In this document: positions 35,983 to 44,120 of the stretch, piece by piece
Layout of the letters: the number at the start of each line of letters is the position of its first letter
How positions within the stretch are numbered: the first letter of the stretch is position 1
DNA from: Bowmanella denitrificans
GTDB lineage: Bacteria; Pseudomonadota; Gammaproteobacteria; Enterobacterales; Alteromonadaceae
DNA: 64,000 nt
Assembly: GCF_039522935.1 (NCBI RefSeq)
Contig: NZ_BAAAEI010000014.1
Location: 124,001-188,000, forward strand
Direction: 5' to 3'
Program-made: the position numbers and the translations under genes
Notes under the pieces: generated by a model
Database searches by the model: none
What the model saw: only the letters and a program-made list of their open reading frames with translations
What the model was told of the DNA's origin: nothing

Positions 35983-37671
35983 TTGCTGGCCCGGATAGAA
36001 AATCGGCAAGGTTGGTGAGGTAATCTGACAATCTGCTGTTCTGGCTGACTGGTCCAGCAGTAACCAGTCCTGACGATGGGCAAAACCCAGATCCAACCCT
36101 TTGTTCAGGTCAAAACAACCTAGTGCTTCCTGACGGGCGACCAGAATTTTGCCCTGAGGATGGTCACTCAGCCACTGCCAGGCCGATTGTTGCTGTGCTG
36201 ACATGGGGCTGTGATAACCAAAATGCCCCATTGAATATGGCCAAAACAGCAGAAACTGCTCTTTCAGGCCCAGCATTACTAGCGGCGTATCGCGTGTTAC
36301 ATGCAATTGCAGGTTTTCCACTACCAGTTTAGGGGTTTTAACCGGCGTCAAGAGCACATAACCCCAGGAACTGTAGAGTAACCAGAACGAAGACATAAAA
36401 AGCAGCCAACTTAAGTGCTGACAGCGTCGGCTGACAAATAAGCTAAGCAGACCGAAGACGCCGATACAAAGTAAAAACCACCAGGGCTGTACAGGGTAAT
36501 CCAGCACCAGTTGCTGAACCTTATCCAGGCCAGCCAGACCGGCAATAGCTAATGTGATAAACACCAGGGTAAATAGGGCAACAGTGGCCATTATCAGGCG
36601 GTTTGGCCAGCGCTTTTGCAGAATACCTTGTACAAAAGGGGCACTGATAAGCGCCAGCATCGGCAGTGCAGGTAAAATATACACACCACGCTTACCTGGG
36701 CTCAGGCTGAAAAACAAAACCACCAACCCGATCCAGACAAGAGGCAGTAAAATGCGTCTATCGCCAGCTTGAATGGCACGCCACCAATTGGGGATGAGCC
36801 AGGGCAACAGTAAACTCAGGGGCAGCCAGAACACCGGGATCACTGAGGTGAGGTAATACCAGAATGGTTTAATATGGTGCCAGGAATCGGCATAGCGTCT
36901 GGCAGTTTGTTTAAGCAGAATATTATCCCGGTAAACCTCATAAGCACTATCGGCCTGGTTTGCCACTAGTATCAGCATGGGCACAAACCACAGCGCAATC
37001 ACCAACAACATGGTCAGAGGGCCGGCCCACCAACGCCAATTACCCTGGATTTCATCAGGCTGAGTCTGGAAGTGCCTGGCCAGGAAAAATGGTAACAACA
37101 TCAGCAGTGGTAAAAAGCCAACACCTTTAGTAATCACTCCCAATCCCATGGCTGCAAAGCCCAGGTAATACCAATGCCAACCGTCTTTACACAGAAGATG
37201 GCGTAGTAAGCCATAACAACCCAGCGTGATCCAGGCGCACACCATCGCATCGATTTGGGCGGTTTTGGCCTGCAGAGTAAATTGAAAGCTTAACAGCAAT
37301 AACGCCGCTGCCAGCATGCCGGTCTGTTCATTCCACAAACGCTTACCCAGATCGTAAACTAAGTACAAGGTAAGCAAGCCACTTAGCGCTGAAGGAAGCA
37401 TGAAGGCCAGTTTAATGCTGCCCAACAACCAGTAAAACAGAGCAATACTCCACATAAATACTGGCGGTTTATCTGGATACAGCTCACCTCCACGCATCGG
37501 GAAAAACCACTGTCCTGAGTCCACCATTTCGACAGCGATCTGAGCAAATCTCGGTTCATCGGCAGGCCAGGGATCGCGCAGTCCCAAACCGGTAAAAAGC
37601 AGCACAAATGCCAGCAGCGCCAGTTTGAGCCTGGCCTCATTACCTCGTAACGACAACTTAAACATGGGCAT
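35971..37671 (-). CDS. GT39 glycosyltransferase, ArnT-like
   Basis: A 566-residue membrane enzyme with about 12 helices. The first periplasmic loop has the catalytic acid motif in RDPWPADEPRFAQIA (near 32), and PDKPPVFMWSIALFYWL follows (near 66), as in ArnT and related PMT-type enzymes. These move a sugar from undecaprenyl phosphate to lipid A or another acceptor in the periplasm. The sugar is uncertain, as no aminoarabinose synthesis genes are nearby. It overlaps the VTT gene by 14 bp. With the GT2 gene it forms a donor-synthesis and transfer pair. Confidence 0.88.
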   Translation of the reverse strand: MPMFKLSLRGNEARLKLALLAFVLLFTGLGLRDPWPADEPRFAQIAVEMVDSGQWFFPMRGGELYPDKPPVFMWSIALFYWLLGSIKLAFMLPSALSGLLTLYLVYDLGKRLWNEQTGMLAAALLLLSFQFTLQAKTAQIDAMVCAWITLGCYGLLRHLLCKDGWHWYYLGFAAMGLGVITKGVGFLPLLMLLPFFLARHFQTQPDEIQGNWRWWAGPLTMLLVIALWFVPMLILVANQADSAYEVYRDNILLKQTARRYADSWHHIKPFWYYLTSVIPVFWLPLSLLLPWLIPNWWRAIQAGDRRILLPLVWIGLVVLFFSLSPGKRGVYILPALPMLALISAPFVQGILQKRWPNRLIMATVALFTLVFITLAIAGLAGLDKVQQLVLDYPVQPWWFLLCIGVFGLLSLFVSRRCQHLSWLLFMSSFWLLYSSWGYVLLTPVKTPKLVVENLQLHVTRDTPLVMLGLKEQFLLFWPYSMGHFGYHSPMSAQQQSAWQWLSDHPQGKILVARQEALGCFDLNKGLDLGFAHRQDWLLLDQSARTADCQITSPTLPIFYPGQQRGE

Positions 37672-38356
37672 GAATGTCCTGCTGCGTGGCGATTTCCTGT
37701 TCTATGCGGCTACGCCGGTAAAGCCAGGCGCCCAGTGCGCTGGAGAAAAGCAGCAATACCACGCCAACAACGATTTGCAGTTGGGCATTAAATTTTAGTC
37801 CGCTGCCGGAAAGGGCAAACACCAGCATTTGCGGTAAGTAGCCGATAAAGGACCCCGTCAGAAAGGCCCATAAAGGCAGGCGAATCAACCCGGCCAGCAG
37901 ATTCACCGCCAGGTTGTTGCCTATGGGAAACAGCCTCACCGCAATCGTGGCCTTAAAGGTATTATGCGAGAGAAACTGACGCAGTCGCAGACCCGGCAAG
38001 CGTTTATGAATAACCTGATCACCTATTAGCCGGATAGTGAGCAAGGTGATACCCGCGCCGATGGTAACGGCGAAGGTTGACAATACAACACCGGCCAGCA
38101 CACCAAAATAGTAACCACCGATAAAGGCCGGTATTTGCCTGGGTAAACCGACCGCACTGAGTCCGGCAAACAACGCCACAAACAGGCAGGCATCCAGATA
38201 CAGATTACCACTTAAATACTGGCCGAAGCGTGCTGGTTGCCATTCGCTCAGCCACTGTGACTTGCCGACAAACCAGCCAACAGCAAGCAGTGCGGCAAGC
38301 CATAGCAGGGCTGGAAGCAGGCTCTTAGGTAAACATCTATGCGCCTGACTGGTCAT
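37658..38356 (-). CDS. TVP38/TMEM64 (VTT domain) membrane protein
   Basis: A 232-residue protein with about six hydrophobic segments and the VTT/DedA-type core: LPRQIPAFIGGYYFGVLAG near 70 and AIAVRLFPIGNNLAVNLLAG near 137 (key arginine and GNN). Members of this superfamily are proposed carrier-lipid or phospholipid flippases. Placed between a GT2 and a GT39 gene, with overlaps at both ends, it could recycle or flip undecaprenyl phosphate for the sugar transfer system (inference). Confidence 0.85.
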   Translation of the reverse strand: MTSQAHRCLPKSLLPALLWLAALLAVGWFVGKSQWLSEWQPARFGQYLSGNLYLDACLFVALFAGLSAVGLPRQIPAFIGGYYFGVLAGVVLSTFAVTIGAGITLLTIRLIGDQVIHKRLPGLRLRQFLSHNTFKATIAVRLFPIGNNLAVNLLAGLIRLPLWAFLTGSFIGYLPQMLVFALSGSGLKFNAQLQIVVGVVLLLFSSALGAWLYRRSRIEQEIATQQDIHAHV

Positions 38357-39083
38357 GCCGATACTCCCTGCATTCGGTAGTCAGACGATTGCGGCGCTGT
38401 AGCCACATCACACCAAACAGGTCAACCAAACCCACCCAGGCGCGATTCAGCATGCCGTATTTGGATATACCGGCCATTCTGGCGCGGTGATTAACCACCG
38501 AAATTTTTACCTGCCCGCCGCATCGTTGCACCAATGCAGGCAGGAAACGATGCATATGATCAAAATAGGGCAGTTTCAAAAAGGTCTGGCGTGGGAACAG
38601 TTTAAGGCCACAGCCGGTGTCGGGGGTGTTGTCGCCGAGCAGGGTGGCGCGAATTTTATTGGCTATGCGACTTTGGAGCAGTTTCCAGGCACTGTCATGG
38701 CGGTTTTTACGATAGCCCGCAATCAGGAAATCCTGCTCTGGTGCAAAATCTTTGGCCAGCGTCAGCATGGCAGGAATATCGGCCGGATCATTCTGGCCAT
38801 CGCCATCCAATGTGGCAATTAACCTGCCCTTGGCGGCGTGAATACCCAAATGAATTGCCGTGCTTTGGCCTCTGCTGTGCGGGTTTCTTAAAATCCGTAG
38901 CGCAACATCGCCAGTTTGCTGCAGGCTTTCCAATATCTGAAAAGATTGGTCATCACTGCCATCGTCAACGTAAATGATCTCATAGCTGATTAGACCTTCG
39001 AGATTCTGGCAGATCTCTCTAATAAGGGGATGGATGTTGTCTTGTTCGTTTTTTATGGGTACGACGACGGATAGTTCGATCAT
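38337..39083 (-). CDS. GT2 glycosyltransferase, dolichol-phosphate-mannose-synthase-like
   Basis: A 248-residue GT-A enzyme: LSVVVPIKNEQDNI at the start, YVDDGSDDQS near 40, LDGDGQNDP (DXD region, near 93), and DTGCGLKLFPRQTF near 155. There are no C-terminal membrane helices, unlike ArnC. It should load a sugar onto undecaprenyl phosphate for the GT39 enzyme in the same operon. The start ATG has no good ribosome binding site. A PmrA-type box stands 50-66 bp upstream. Confidence 0.9.
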   Translation of the reverse strand: MIELSVVVPIKNEQDNIHPLIREICQNLEGLISYEIIYVDDGSDDQSFQILESLQQTGDVALRILRNPHSRGQSTAIHLGIHAAKGRLIATLDGDGQNDPADIPAMLTLAKDFAPEQDFLIAGYRKNRHDSAWKLLQSRIANKIRATLLGDNTPDTGCGLKLFPRQTFLKLPYFDHMHRFLPALVQRCGGQVKISVVNHRARMAGISKYGMLNRAWVGLVDLFGVMWLQRRNRLTTECREYRHDQSGA

Positions 39084-39116
39084 TGCAATTCATGCTGAAA
39101 TATTGCCTGTTTGCTC

Positions 39117-39149
39117 AGCATAGAGGCGCTAACTTAAGGTTTTCTTAAG
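39117..39149 (-). promoter_or_regulatory. PmrA/QseB-type box and promoter (GT2 operon)
   Basis: Two perfect CTTAAG half-sites (39144-39149 and 39133-39138) separated by 5 bp, then 10 bp, then the minus-strand -10 candidate TATGCT (39122-39117). The predicted leader is about 27 bases. It is the cleanest of the three boxes. Because CTTAAG is self-complementary, an effect on the divergent ybiT gene cannot be excluded, but the -10 placement favours the GT2 operon. Confidence 0.75.
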
Positions 39150-39302
39150 GCACAATAGCTGAAGGATAAGAAATGCCTGGGCCTTGGGCATTTATCTGTA
39201 GAAGAACAGTGAAAACGGCATACATTCAGGCAAAAGTAAGCTACACTGCGCCGCTTTTTTGTTCGGCCCTTTCGGCTTTTATCTATTTGCTAACAGGTTT
39301 CT

Positions 39303-40889
39303 ATGATCGCTACCGCCAATATCACCATGCAGTTCGGCGCCAAGCCGCTATTTGAAAATATTTCCATCAAGTTTGGCGGCGGTAACCGCTATGGCCTGAT
39401 TGGGGCCAACGGTTGTGGCAAATCCACCTTTATGAAGATTCTGGCCAACAAGCTGGAGCCGTCGGCAGGCAATGTGATGCTCGACCCGAACGCCAGAGTC
39501 GGCGTATTGGGGCAGGATCAATTCGCTTTTGAAAACTTTACTGTTATCGATACCGTGATCATGGGCCATAAGGAATTATGGGAAGTGAAAAAGGAGCGTG
39601 ACAGAATTTATTCCCTGCCTGAAATGAGCGAAGAAGATGGGATGCTGGTAGCAGAGCTGGAAACCCAGTTCGCGGAAATGGATGGCTACACCGCGGAGTC
39701 GCGGGCCGGTGAGTTATTGCTGGCGCTGGACATTCCGGTTGAACAACACTTTGGCCTGATGAGCGAAGTGGCACCAGGCTGGAAATTGAGGGTTTTACTG
39801 GCCCAGGTATTGTTTGCCGAGCCGGATATCATGCTGTTGGATGAGCCGACCAACAACTTGGATATAAACTCAATCCGCTGGCTGGAAGACACCCTGGCAC
39901 AAAGCAATGCGACCATGATTATTATTTCCCACGATCGGCATTTCCTGAACAAGGTCTGTACCCATATGGCAGATTTGGATTACGGTGAGCTGCGCTTGTA
40001 TCCTGGTAACTATGACGAGTATATGACGGCCGCCACCCAAGCCCGTGAGTTGTTACTCAATGAAAACGCCAAGAAAAAGGCCCAGATCGCGGAACTGCAG
40101 ACCTTCGTCAGCCGCTTTTCGGCTAACGCGTCCAAGGCTAAACAGGCCACCTCCAGAGCCAAACAGATTGAAAAGATCGAGCTGGCAGAGGTTAAGGCCT
40201 CCAGCCGCGTCAGCCCGTTTATCCGCTTTACGCAGCACAAGAAGTTATTCCGTAATGCCCTCGAACTGGAAAATCTGGGCAACGGCTACGACGAACTGTT
40301 ATTTAAGCAGTTTAACCTGATCCTTGAAGTGGGTGAAAAAGTAGCGGTGATTGGTGCCAACGGTATTGGTAAAACCACCTTTCTGAAAACCCTGGTCGGT
40401 GAGTTACCGGCTAAAACCGGTACGGTTAAATGGTCGGAGAATGCCAGTATTGGTTATTATGCCCAGGATCACAGCAGTGACTTTGCCAAGGACATGACGT
40501 TGTTTGACTGGATGAGCCAATGGAAAAACCCGGGCGATGATGAACAGACCGTGCGTGGCTTACTGGGCAGAATGTTGTTTTCACAGGATGACATTAAAAA
40601 GTCAGTAAAATCGCTCTCTGGTGGTGAAAAAGGTCGTATGTTGTTTGGCAAACTGATTAATCAGCGCCCCAATATTCTGATTATGGACGAACCCACCAAC
40701 CACCTGGATATGGAGTCTATTGAAGCCCTTAACCTGGCACTGGAGCACTTTGAGGGGACCCTTATTTTTGTCTCTCATGACCGCGAATTTGTTTCGTCGC
40801 TGGCCAGCCGGGTGCTGGATATCAAGGCTGACAGAATCATCGATTTTCAGGGTCCTTACGAAGAATATCAGGCCAGTCAGCAGGCCTGA
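39303..40889 (+). CDS. ybiT: ABC-F family ATPase YbiT
   Basis: A 528-residue soluble protein with two ABC domains. It matches E. coli YbiT closely from memory (530 residues there): TMQFGAKPLFENISIKFGGG at the start, Walker A GANGCGKST and GANGIGKTT, the linker segment PGNYDEYMTAATQARE, signature LSGGEKGRMLFGKL and Walker B NILIMDEPTNHLDMESIE. ABC-F proteins bind the ribosomal E site and relieve translation stalls; they do not transport. It is a single gene followed by a terminator. Confidence 0.95.
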   Translation: MIATANITMQFGAKPLFENISIKFGGGNRYGLIGANGCGKSTFMKILANKLEPSAGNVMLDPNARVGVLGQDQFAFENFTVIDTVIMGHKELWEVKKERDRIYSLPEMSEEDGMLVAELETQFAEMDGYTAESRAGELLLALDIPVEQHFGLMSEVAPGWKLRVLLAQVLFAEPDIMLLDEPTNNLDINSIRWLEDTLAQSNATMIIISHDRHFLNKVCTHMADLDYGELRLYPGNYDEYMTAATQARELLLNENAKKKAQIAELQTFVSRFSANASKAKQATSRAKQIEKIELAEVKASSRVSPFIRFTQHKKLFRNALELENLGNGYDELLFKQFNLILEVGEKVAVIGANGIGKTTFLKTLVGELPAKTGTVKWSENASIGYYAQDHSSDFAKDMTLFDWMSQWKNPGDDEQTVRGLLGRMLFSQDDIKKSVKSLSGGEKGRMLFGKLINQRPNILIMDEPTNHLDMESIEALNLALEHFEGTLIFVSHDREFVSSLASRVLDIKADRIIDFQGPYEEYQASQQA

Positions 40890-40902
40890 TCCGAAATATG
40901 CT

Positions 40903-40922
40903 ACGGCGCCCACAAGCGCCGT
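40903..40922 (+). terminator. Intrinsic terminator after ybiT
   Basis: Stem ACGGCGC / GCGCCGT with a 6-base loop, followed by TTT. It lies between the convergent genes ybiT and the CDF exporter. Confidence 0.65.
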
Positions 40923-40945
40923 TTTACTTCCGGGCCCGGACGGGG

Positions 40946-41875
40946 TTAGTGTGAATGCTCGCAGTGCCCATGATGGTCGTGTGGTGTGGGCTCCTGGTCC
41001 CGACAGGTTTCCTCAGGATGTTCAATTTCAATGGTGGTATGGGCCAGCTCAAAGGGTTTCAACTGGTCATTAACCGCCTGTTTCAGGGCTTGGTATTGCG
41101 TGGCTGATAACATCTGGGCACTGACCAGGTGTACGGTCAGCACATGTTTCTCACCGTCCAGTGACCAGAAATGCAAATGATGAAATCCGGTAATCTGCGG
41201 CAGAGACAGCAAGGCCTGTTCAACCTCTTGCTGCATTTTGACATCCGGACTGCGTTGCAGGAACAGCCCCAGGCTGCTGGCGGTATGGCGTAGTACATTA
41301 AATAAAATAAACAGGCTGAAACAAATGGCCAGCAGCGGGTCAAGTATTGGCAGCTCCACAACCATCATCACCAGACTGACAACCAGTACGGCGACCCAGC
41401 CGAGCATATCTTCCAACAGATGCCAGTTCAGTACTTTCTCATTCAGGGTTTTGCCCCCTTGCATACGCCAGGCGGCATAACCGTTCACGGCAATGCCCAA
41501 TATCGCCAGACCCAGCATACCTGCAGTGTGGGGCATTTGTGGGTCCCACAAACGGGGGATAGACTGATACAACACCCAACTGGTGCCCGCTATCAGCACC
41601 AGGCCGTTAATCATGGCTGACAACAGTGACAGGCGCCGGAAACCATATGTAAAGTTGCTGTTGGCCGGGCGACCTGAGACATTACCCATCAGCCAGCCAA
41701 ATCCGATGGACATGGCATCACCCAGATCATGCACAGCGTCAGCCATAATGGCGGTACTGTTGGTCAGCAGACCACCAATAAACTCAATAATGGCAAATCC
41801 AAGGTTAAGAAAGAACGCCACAGCCATGTTATCTTGACTGCCATGGGCATGATGGTGGTGGTGATGGTCGTGCAT
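40946..41875 (-). CDS. Cation diffusion facilitator, zinc-type exporter
   Basis: A 309-residue six-helix CDF protein. The zinc site residues appear as HxxxD in DAVHDLGDAMS (near 48) and in NWHLLEDMLGW (near 152). The N-terminus MHDHHHHHHAHG and the C-terminus HDHHGHCEHSH are His-rich, typical of Zn2+-binding tails. The cytoplasmic domain has HLHFWSLDGEKHVLTVHL near 240. It exports Zn2+ or a similar divalent metal in exchange for protons. No dedicated regulator gene adjoins it. Confidence 0.93.
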   Translation of the reverse strand: MHDHHHHHHAHGSQDNMAVAFFLNLGFAIIEFIGGLLTNSTAIMADAVHDLGDAMSIGFGWLMGNVSGRPANSNFTYGFRRLSLLSAMINGLVLIAGTSWVLYQSIPRLWDPQMPHTAGMLGLAILGIAVNGYAAWRMQGGKTLNEKVLNWHLLEDMLGWVAVLVVSLVMMVVELPILDPLLAICFSLFILFNVLRHTASSLGLFLQRSPDVKMQQEVEQALLSLPQITGFHHLHFWSLDGEKHVLTVHLVSAQMLSATQYQALKQAVNDQLKPFELAHTTIEIEHPEETCRDQEPTPHDHHGHCEHSH

Positions 41876-42041
41876 AGCCTGTCCGGCAATTAATCTCTGC
41901 TACCAGACTACCTGCAAACAGCTGCCTGCGGCAAGTAAGCCGCCTGGATAACAAAAGGGTATAGGGAAGATAAACTTAGATGCTCGCCAAGGCTGTTAGC
42001 TGAATGTTAGTTTTTGCACTTTTGAGTAAATAGGAGCACAG

Positions 42042-43763
42042 GTGTTGAGCAGAAATCTTGCAACCTGGGGATTTTTATTACTGGCGCTGATGGCCGCCTT
42101 GTACGCCAATCAGGCCCAGCATCCGGTATGGAAAGAGCAAAGTTACCTGTATGAGACCTTTCATACCGCCGATGGACGTCTGATGTACCGCTATCAAGGT
42201 GAGGTGCTGCCGGTGGATGGCCTGGTGGCTTATCAGGATTCACCGCTGCGACAAGTCAACCTGGACAGGTTGCAGGAAGAGCCTGCCGTTAAGCGCCAGT
42301 GGGTGGAAAAACAAGACGGCCAAATCATGTTGTTACAGGCCGATTTTCATTATGGCATCTGGTCCTTATTGCCCGCCTTTGTCACTATTGCCCTGTGCCT
42401 GATCTGCCGCGAACCCATAGTGGCGCTATTAGCCGGTATCGTCACAGGTGCATTCTTAATCGGTCAGTTTGATATAGTCGATAAGGTGTTAATTCCTAGT
42501 CTGGGCACACAAAGTGCGGCCGCCATTTTAGTCTTGTACTTATGGTTGCTGGGGGGCTTAACCGGCATCTGGGCCAAAACTGGCGCGGCACAAGCGTTTG
42601 CCCAAACCATGACTCGCCACTTTGTCAGAGGCCCGCGCTCTGCCAAATTAGTTACCTGGTTGTTGGGGGCGATGTTTTTTCAGGGCGGCACCATCAGTAC
42701 CGTGTTGGTGGGCACGACCGTCAGGCCGATTGCCGATAAGGCCGGGGTCAGCCATGAAGAATTGAGCTATGTAGTGGACTCCACCGCATCACCTATCGCC
42801 GTTGTATTGGCTTTCAATGCCTGGCCCGCCTACGTGCAGGCTTTTATTTTTGTGCCGGGAGTCGCCTTTTTGGCCACCGAGGCCGATCGCATTGCGTTTT
42901 TCTTTGACAGCATTCCCTTTAGCTTTTACGCGATTTTAGCGGTACTGGGTACCTTGTTGATGAGCTTAAATATTTTCACTTTTTCGGGGAAACGTCTGAG
43001 AAAAGCCCATGAACGTGCAGCTAAGACCGGACAACTTGATGCTCCCTCCGCCAGACCCATGAGCAGTGGCGAGCTACATAAAGTGCAAGTGCCAGCCCAT
43101 TATCAGGCCAATATGTGGGAGTTTTTGTTACCACTGCTACTCTTGCTGGGCATTGCAGTAGGCACTTTTATGTGGCTTGGCAGCCCTAAGGTAAACTGGG
43201 CGTTTGGCACTGCTCTGGTGGTGGCATCTGCCATCGCCTTATGCAAAGGCATGAGCCTGGAGAACCTGCTGGATGGTTTTGGTGATGGCCTAAAATCCGT
43301 GGTGGTCGCCTCGGTGGTTTTGATGCTGGCGATTACCATAGGGGGGATCAGTAAACAGATTGGAGGCGGACTGTATCTGATTGACTTATTAGGGGAAACA
43401 ATACCCTTTTGGGCGCTGCCGGTGATTTTGCAATTGATTACTATGGTGATTGCATTCTCTACTGGTACCAGTTGGGGCACCTATGCCATTGCCTTTCCAC
43501 TGGCGATGCCGCTGGCCTGGATGATTACCCAGGATCAACAATTAGCCAACCCCGAATTGTATATGGCCATCTGTTTTGCCACCGTACTCAATGGCAGTGT
43601 TTATGGTGACCAATGCTCGCCAATTTCAGATTCTACTATACTCAGTTCCATGACCACAGGTTGCGATTTGATGGACCATGTCAAGTCCCAGTTGTTTCCG
43701 GCTGGACTGGCTGCCAGCGCGGCAGCCTTGCTTTGGACCTGCGCGACATTCTTCGCCCTTTAA
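42042..43763 (+). CDS. NhaC family Na+/H+ antiporter
   Basis: A 573-residue membrane antiporter. It starts at GTG 42042 behind AGGAG. After the first helix (about 5-22) there is an unusual periplasmic insert of about 85 residues before the next helix (WSLLPAFVTIALCL, near 108). Family motifs follow: GTISTVLVGTTVRPIADKAG near 228, STASPIAVVLAFNAWP near 250, FSTGTSWGTYAIAFPLAMPL near 470 and NGSVYGDQCSPISDSTILSS near 515. It exchanges Na+ or an organic ion for H+. Confidence 0.9.
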   Translation: MLSRNLATWGFLLLALMAALYANQAQHPVWKEQSYLYETFHTADGRLMYRYQGEVLPVDGLVAYQDSPLRQVNLDRLQEEPAVKRQWVEKQDGQIMLLQADFHYGIWSLLPAFVTIALCLICREPIVALLAGIVTGAFLIGQFDIVDKVLIPSLGTQSAAAILVLYLWLLGGLTGIWAKTGAAQAFAQTMTRHFVRGPRSAKLVTWLLGAMFFQGGTISTVLVGTTVRPIADKAGVSHEELSYVVDSTASPIAVVLAFNAWPAYVQAFIFVPGVAFLATEADRIAFFFDSIPFSFYAILAVLGTLLMSLNIFTFSGKRLRKAHERAAKTGQLDAPSARPMSSGELHKVQVPAHYQANMWEFLLPLLLLLGIAVGTFMWLGSPKVNWAFGTALVVASAIALCKGMSLENLLDGFGDGLKSVVVASVVLMLAITIGGISKQIGGGLYLIDLLGETIPFWALPVILQLITMVIAFSTGTSWGTYAIAFPLAMPLAWMITQDQQLANPELYMAICFATVLNGSVYGDQCSPISDSTILSSMTTGCDLMDHVKSQLFPAGLAASAAALLWTCATFFAL

Positions 43764-44120
43764 GTCTTTTATAACGGATACGCTTTGATAGGTTTATCCG
43801 TTTTTTCAACTTGTTAAATATCGGTTCAGGCTATATGTTTGTATCGTTAGATGGGTGATTTCATGCGTTTATTGACGGAGACAATCCGTCTGGAAGCATA
43901 GTTTATGCCGTTTTCTTGATTGTTACTTTTCCTTAAGTTTTAGAAAGAGATAGCACAAGAAAAAACAAACAGGCAAGGAATCATCCAAACAACGCTCAAA
44001 AATAAATCGCTATTTTGGTGCAGCAGTGCACCAGAGGCGATGCAACAACGGAACTGTGCATGATTTTCACCCTTGAGGTGAAAGCAGCAAGTAAAAATAA
44101 CAACAAGTTGGAGAAGGTTA
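43764..44120 (+). other. Intergenic region with receptor-gene leader hairpins
   Basis: No gene is seen here. It holds the NhaC terminator (43771-43800) and, before the receptor start, two hairpins: TGGTGCA-N4-TGCACCA (44016-44033) and TTTCACC-N5-GGTGAAA (44065-44083). GGAGAAGG precedes the ATG. The hairpins could be operators or a structured leader. I see no cobalamin or other standard riboswitch consensus. Confidence 0.45.
43771..43800 (+). terminator. Intrinsic terminator after the NhaC gene
   Basis: Stem AACGGATA / TATCCGTT with a 14-base loop, its 3' arm running into TTTTTT. Confidence 0.75.

Noticed and set aside
43932..43949. CTTAAG before a receptor gene as a fourth PmrA-type box
   Set aside because: A single half-site: neither the sequence 5 bp upstream nor 5 bp downstream resembles CTTAAG.
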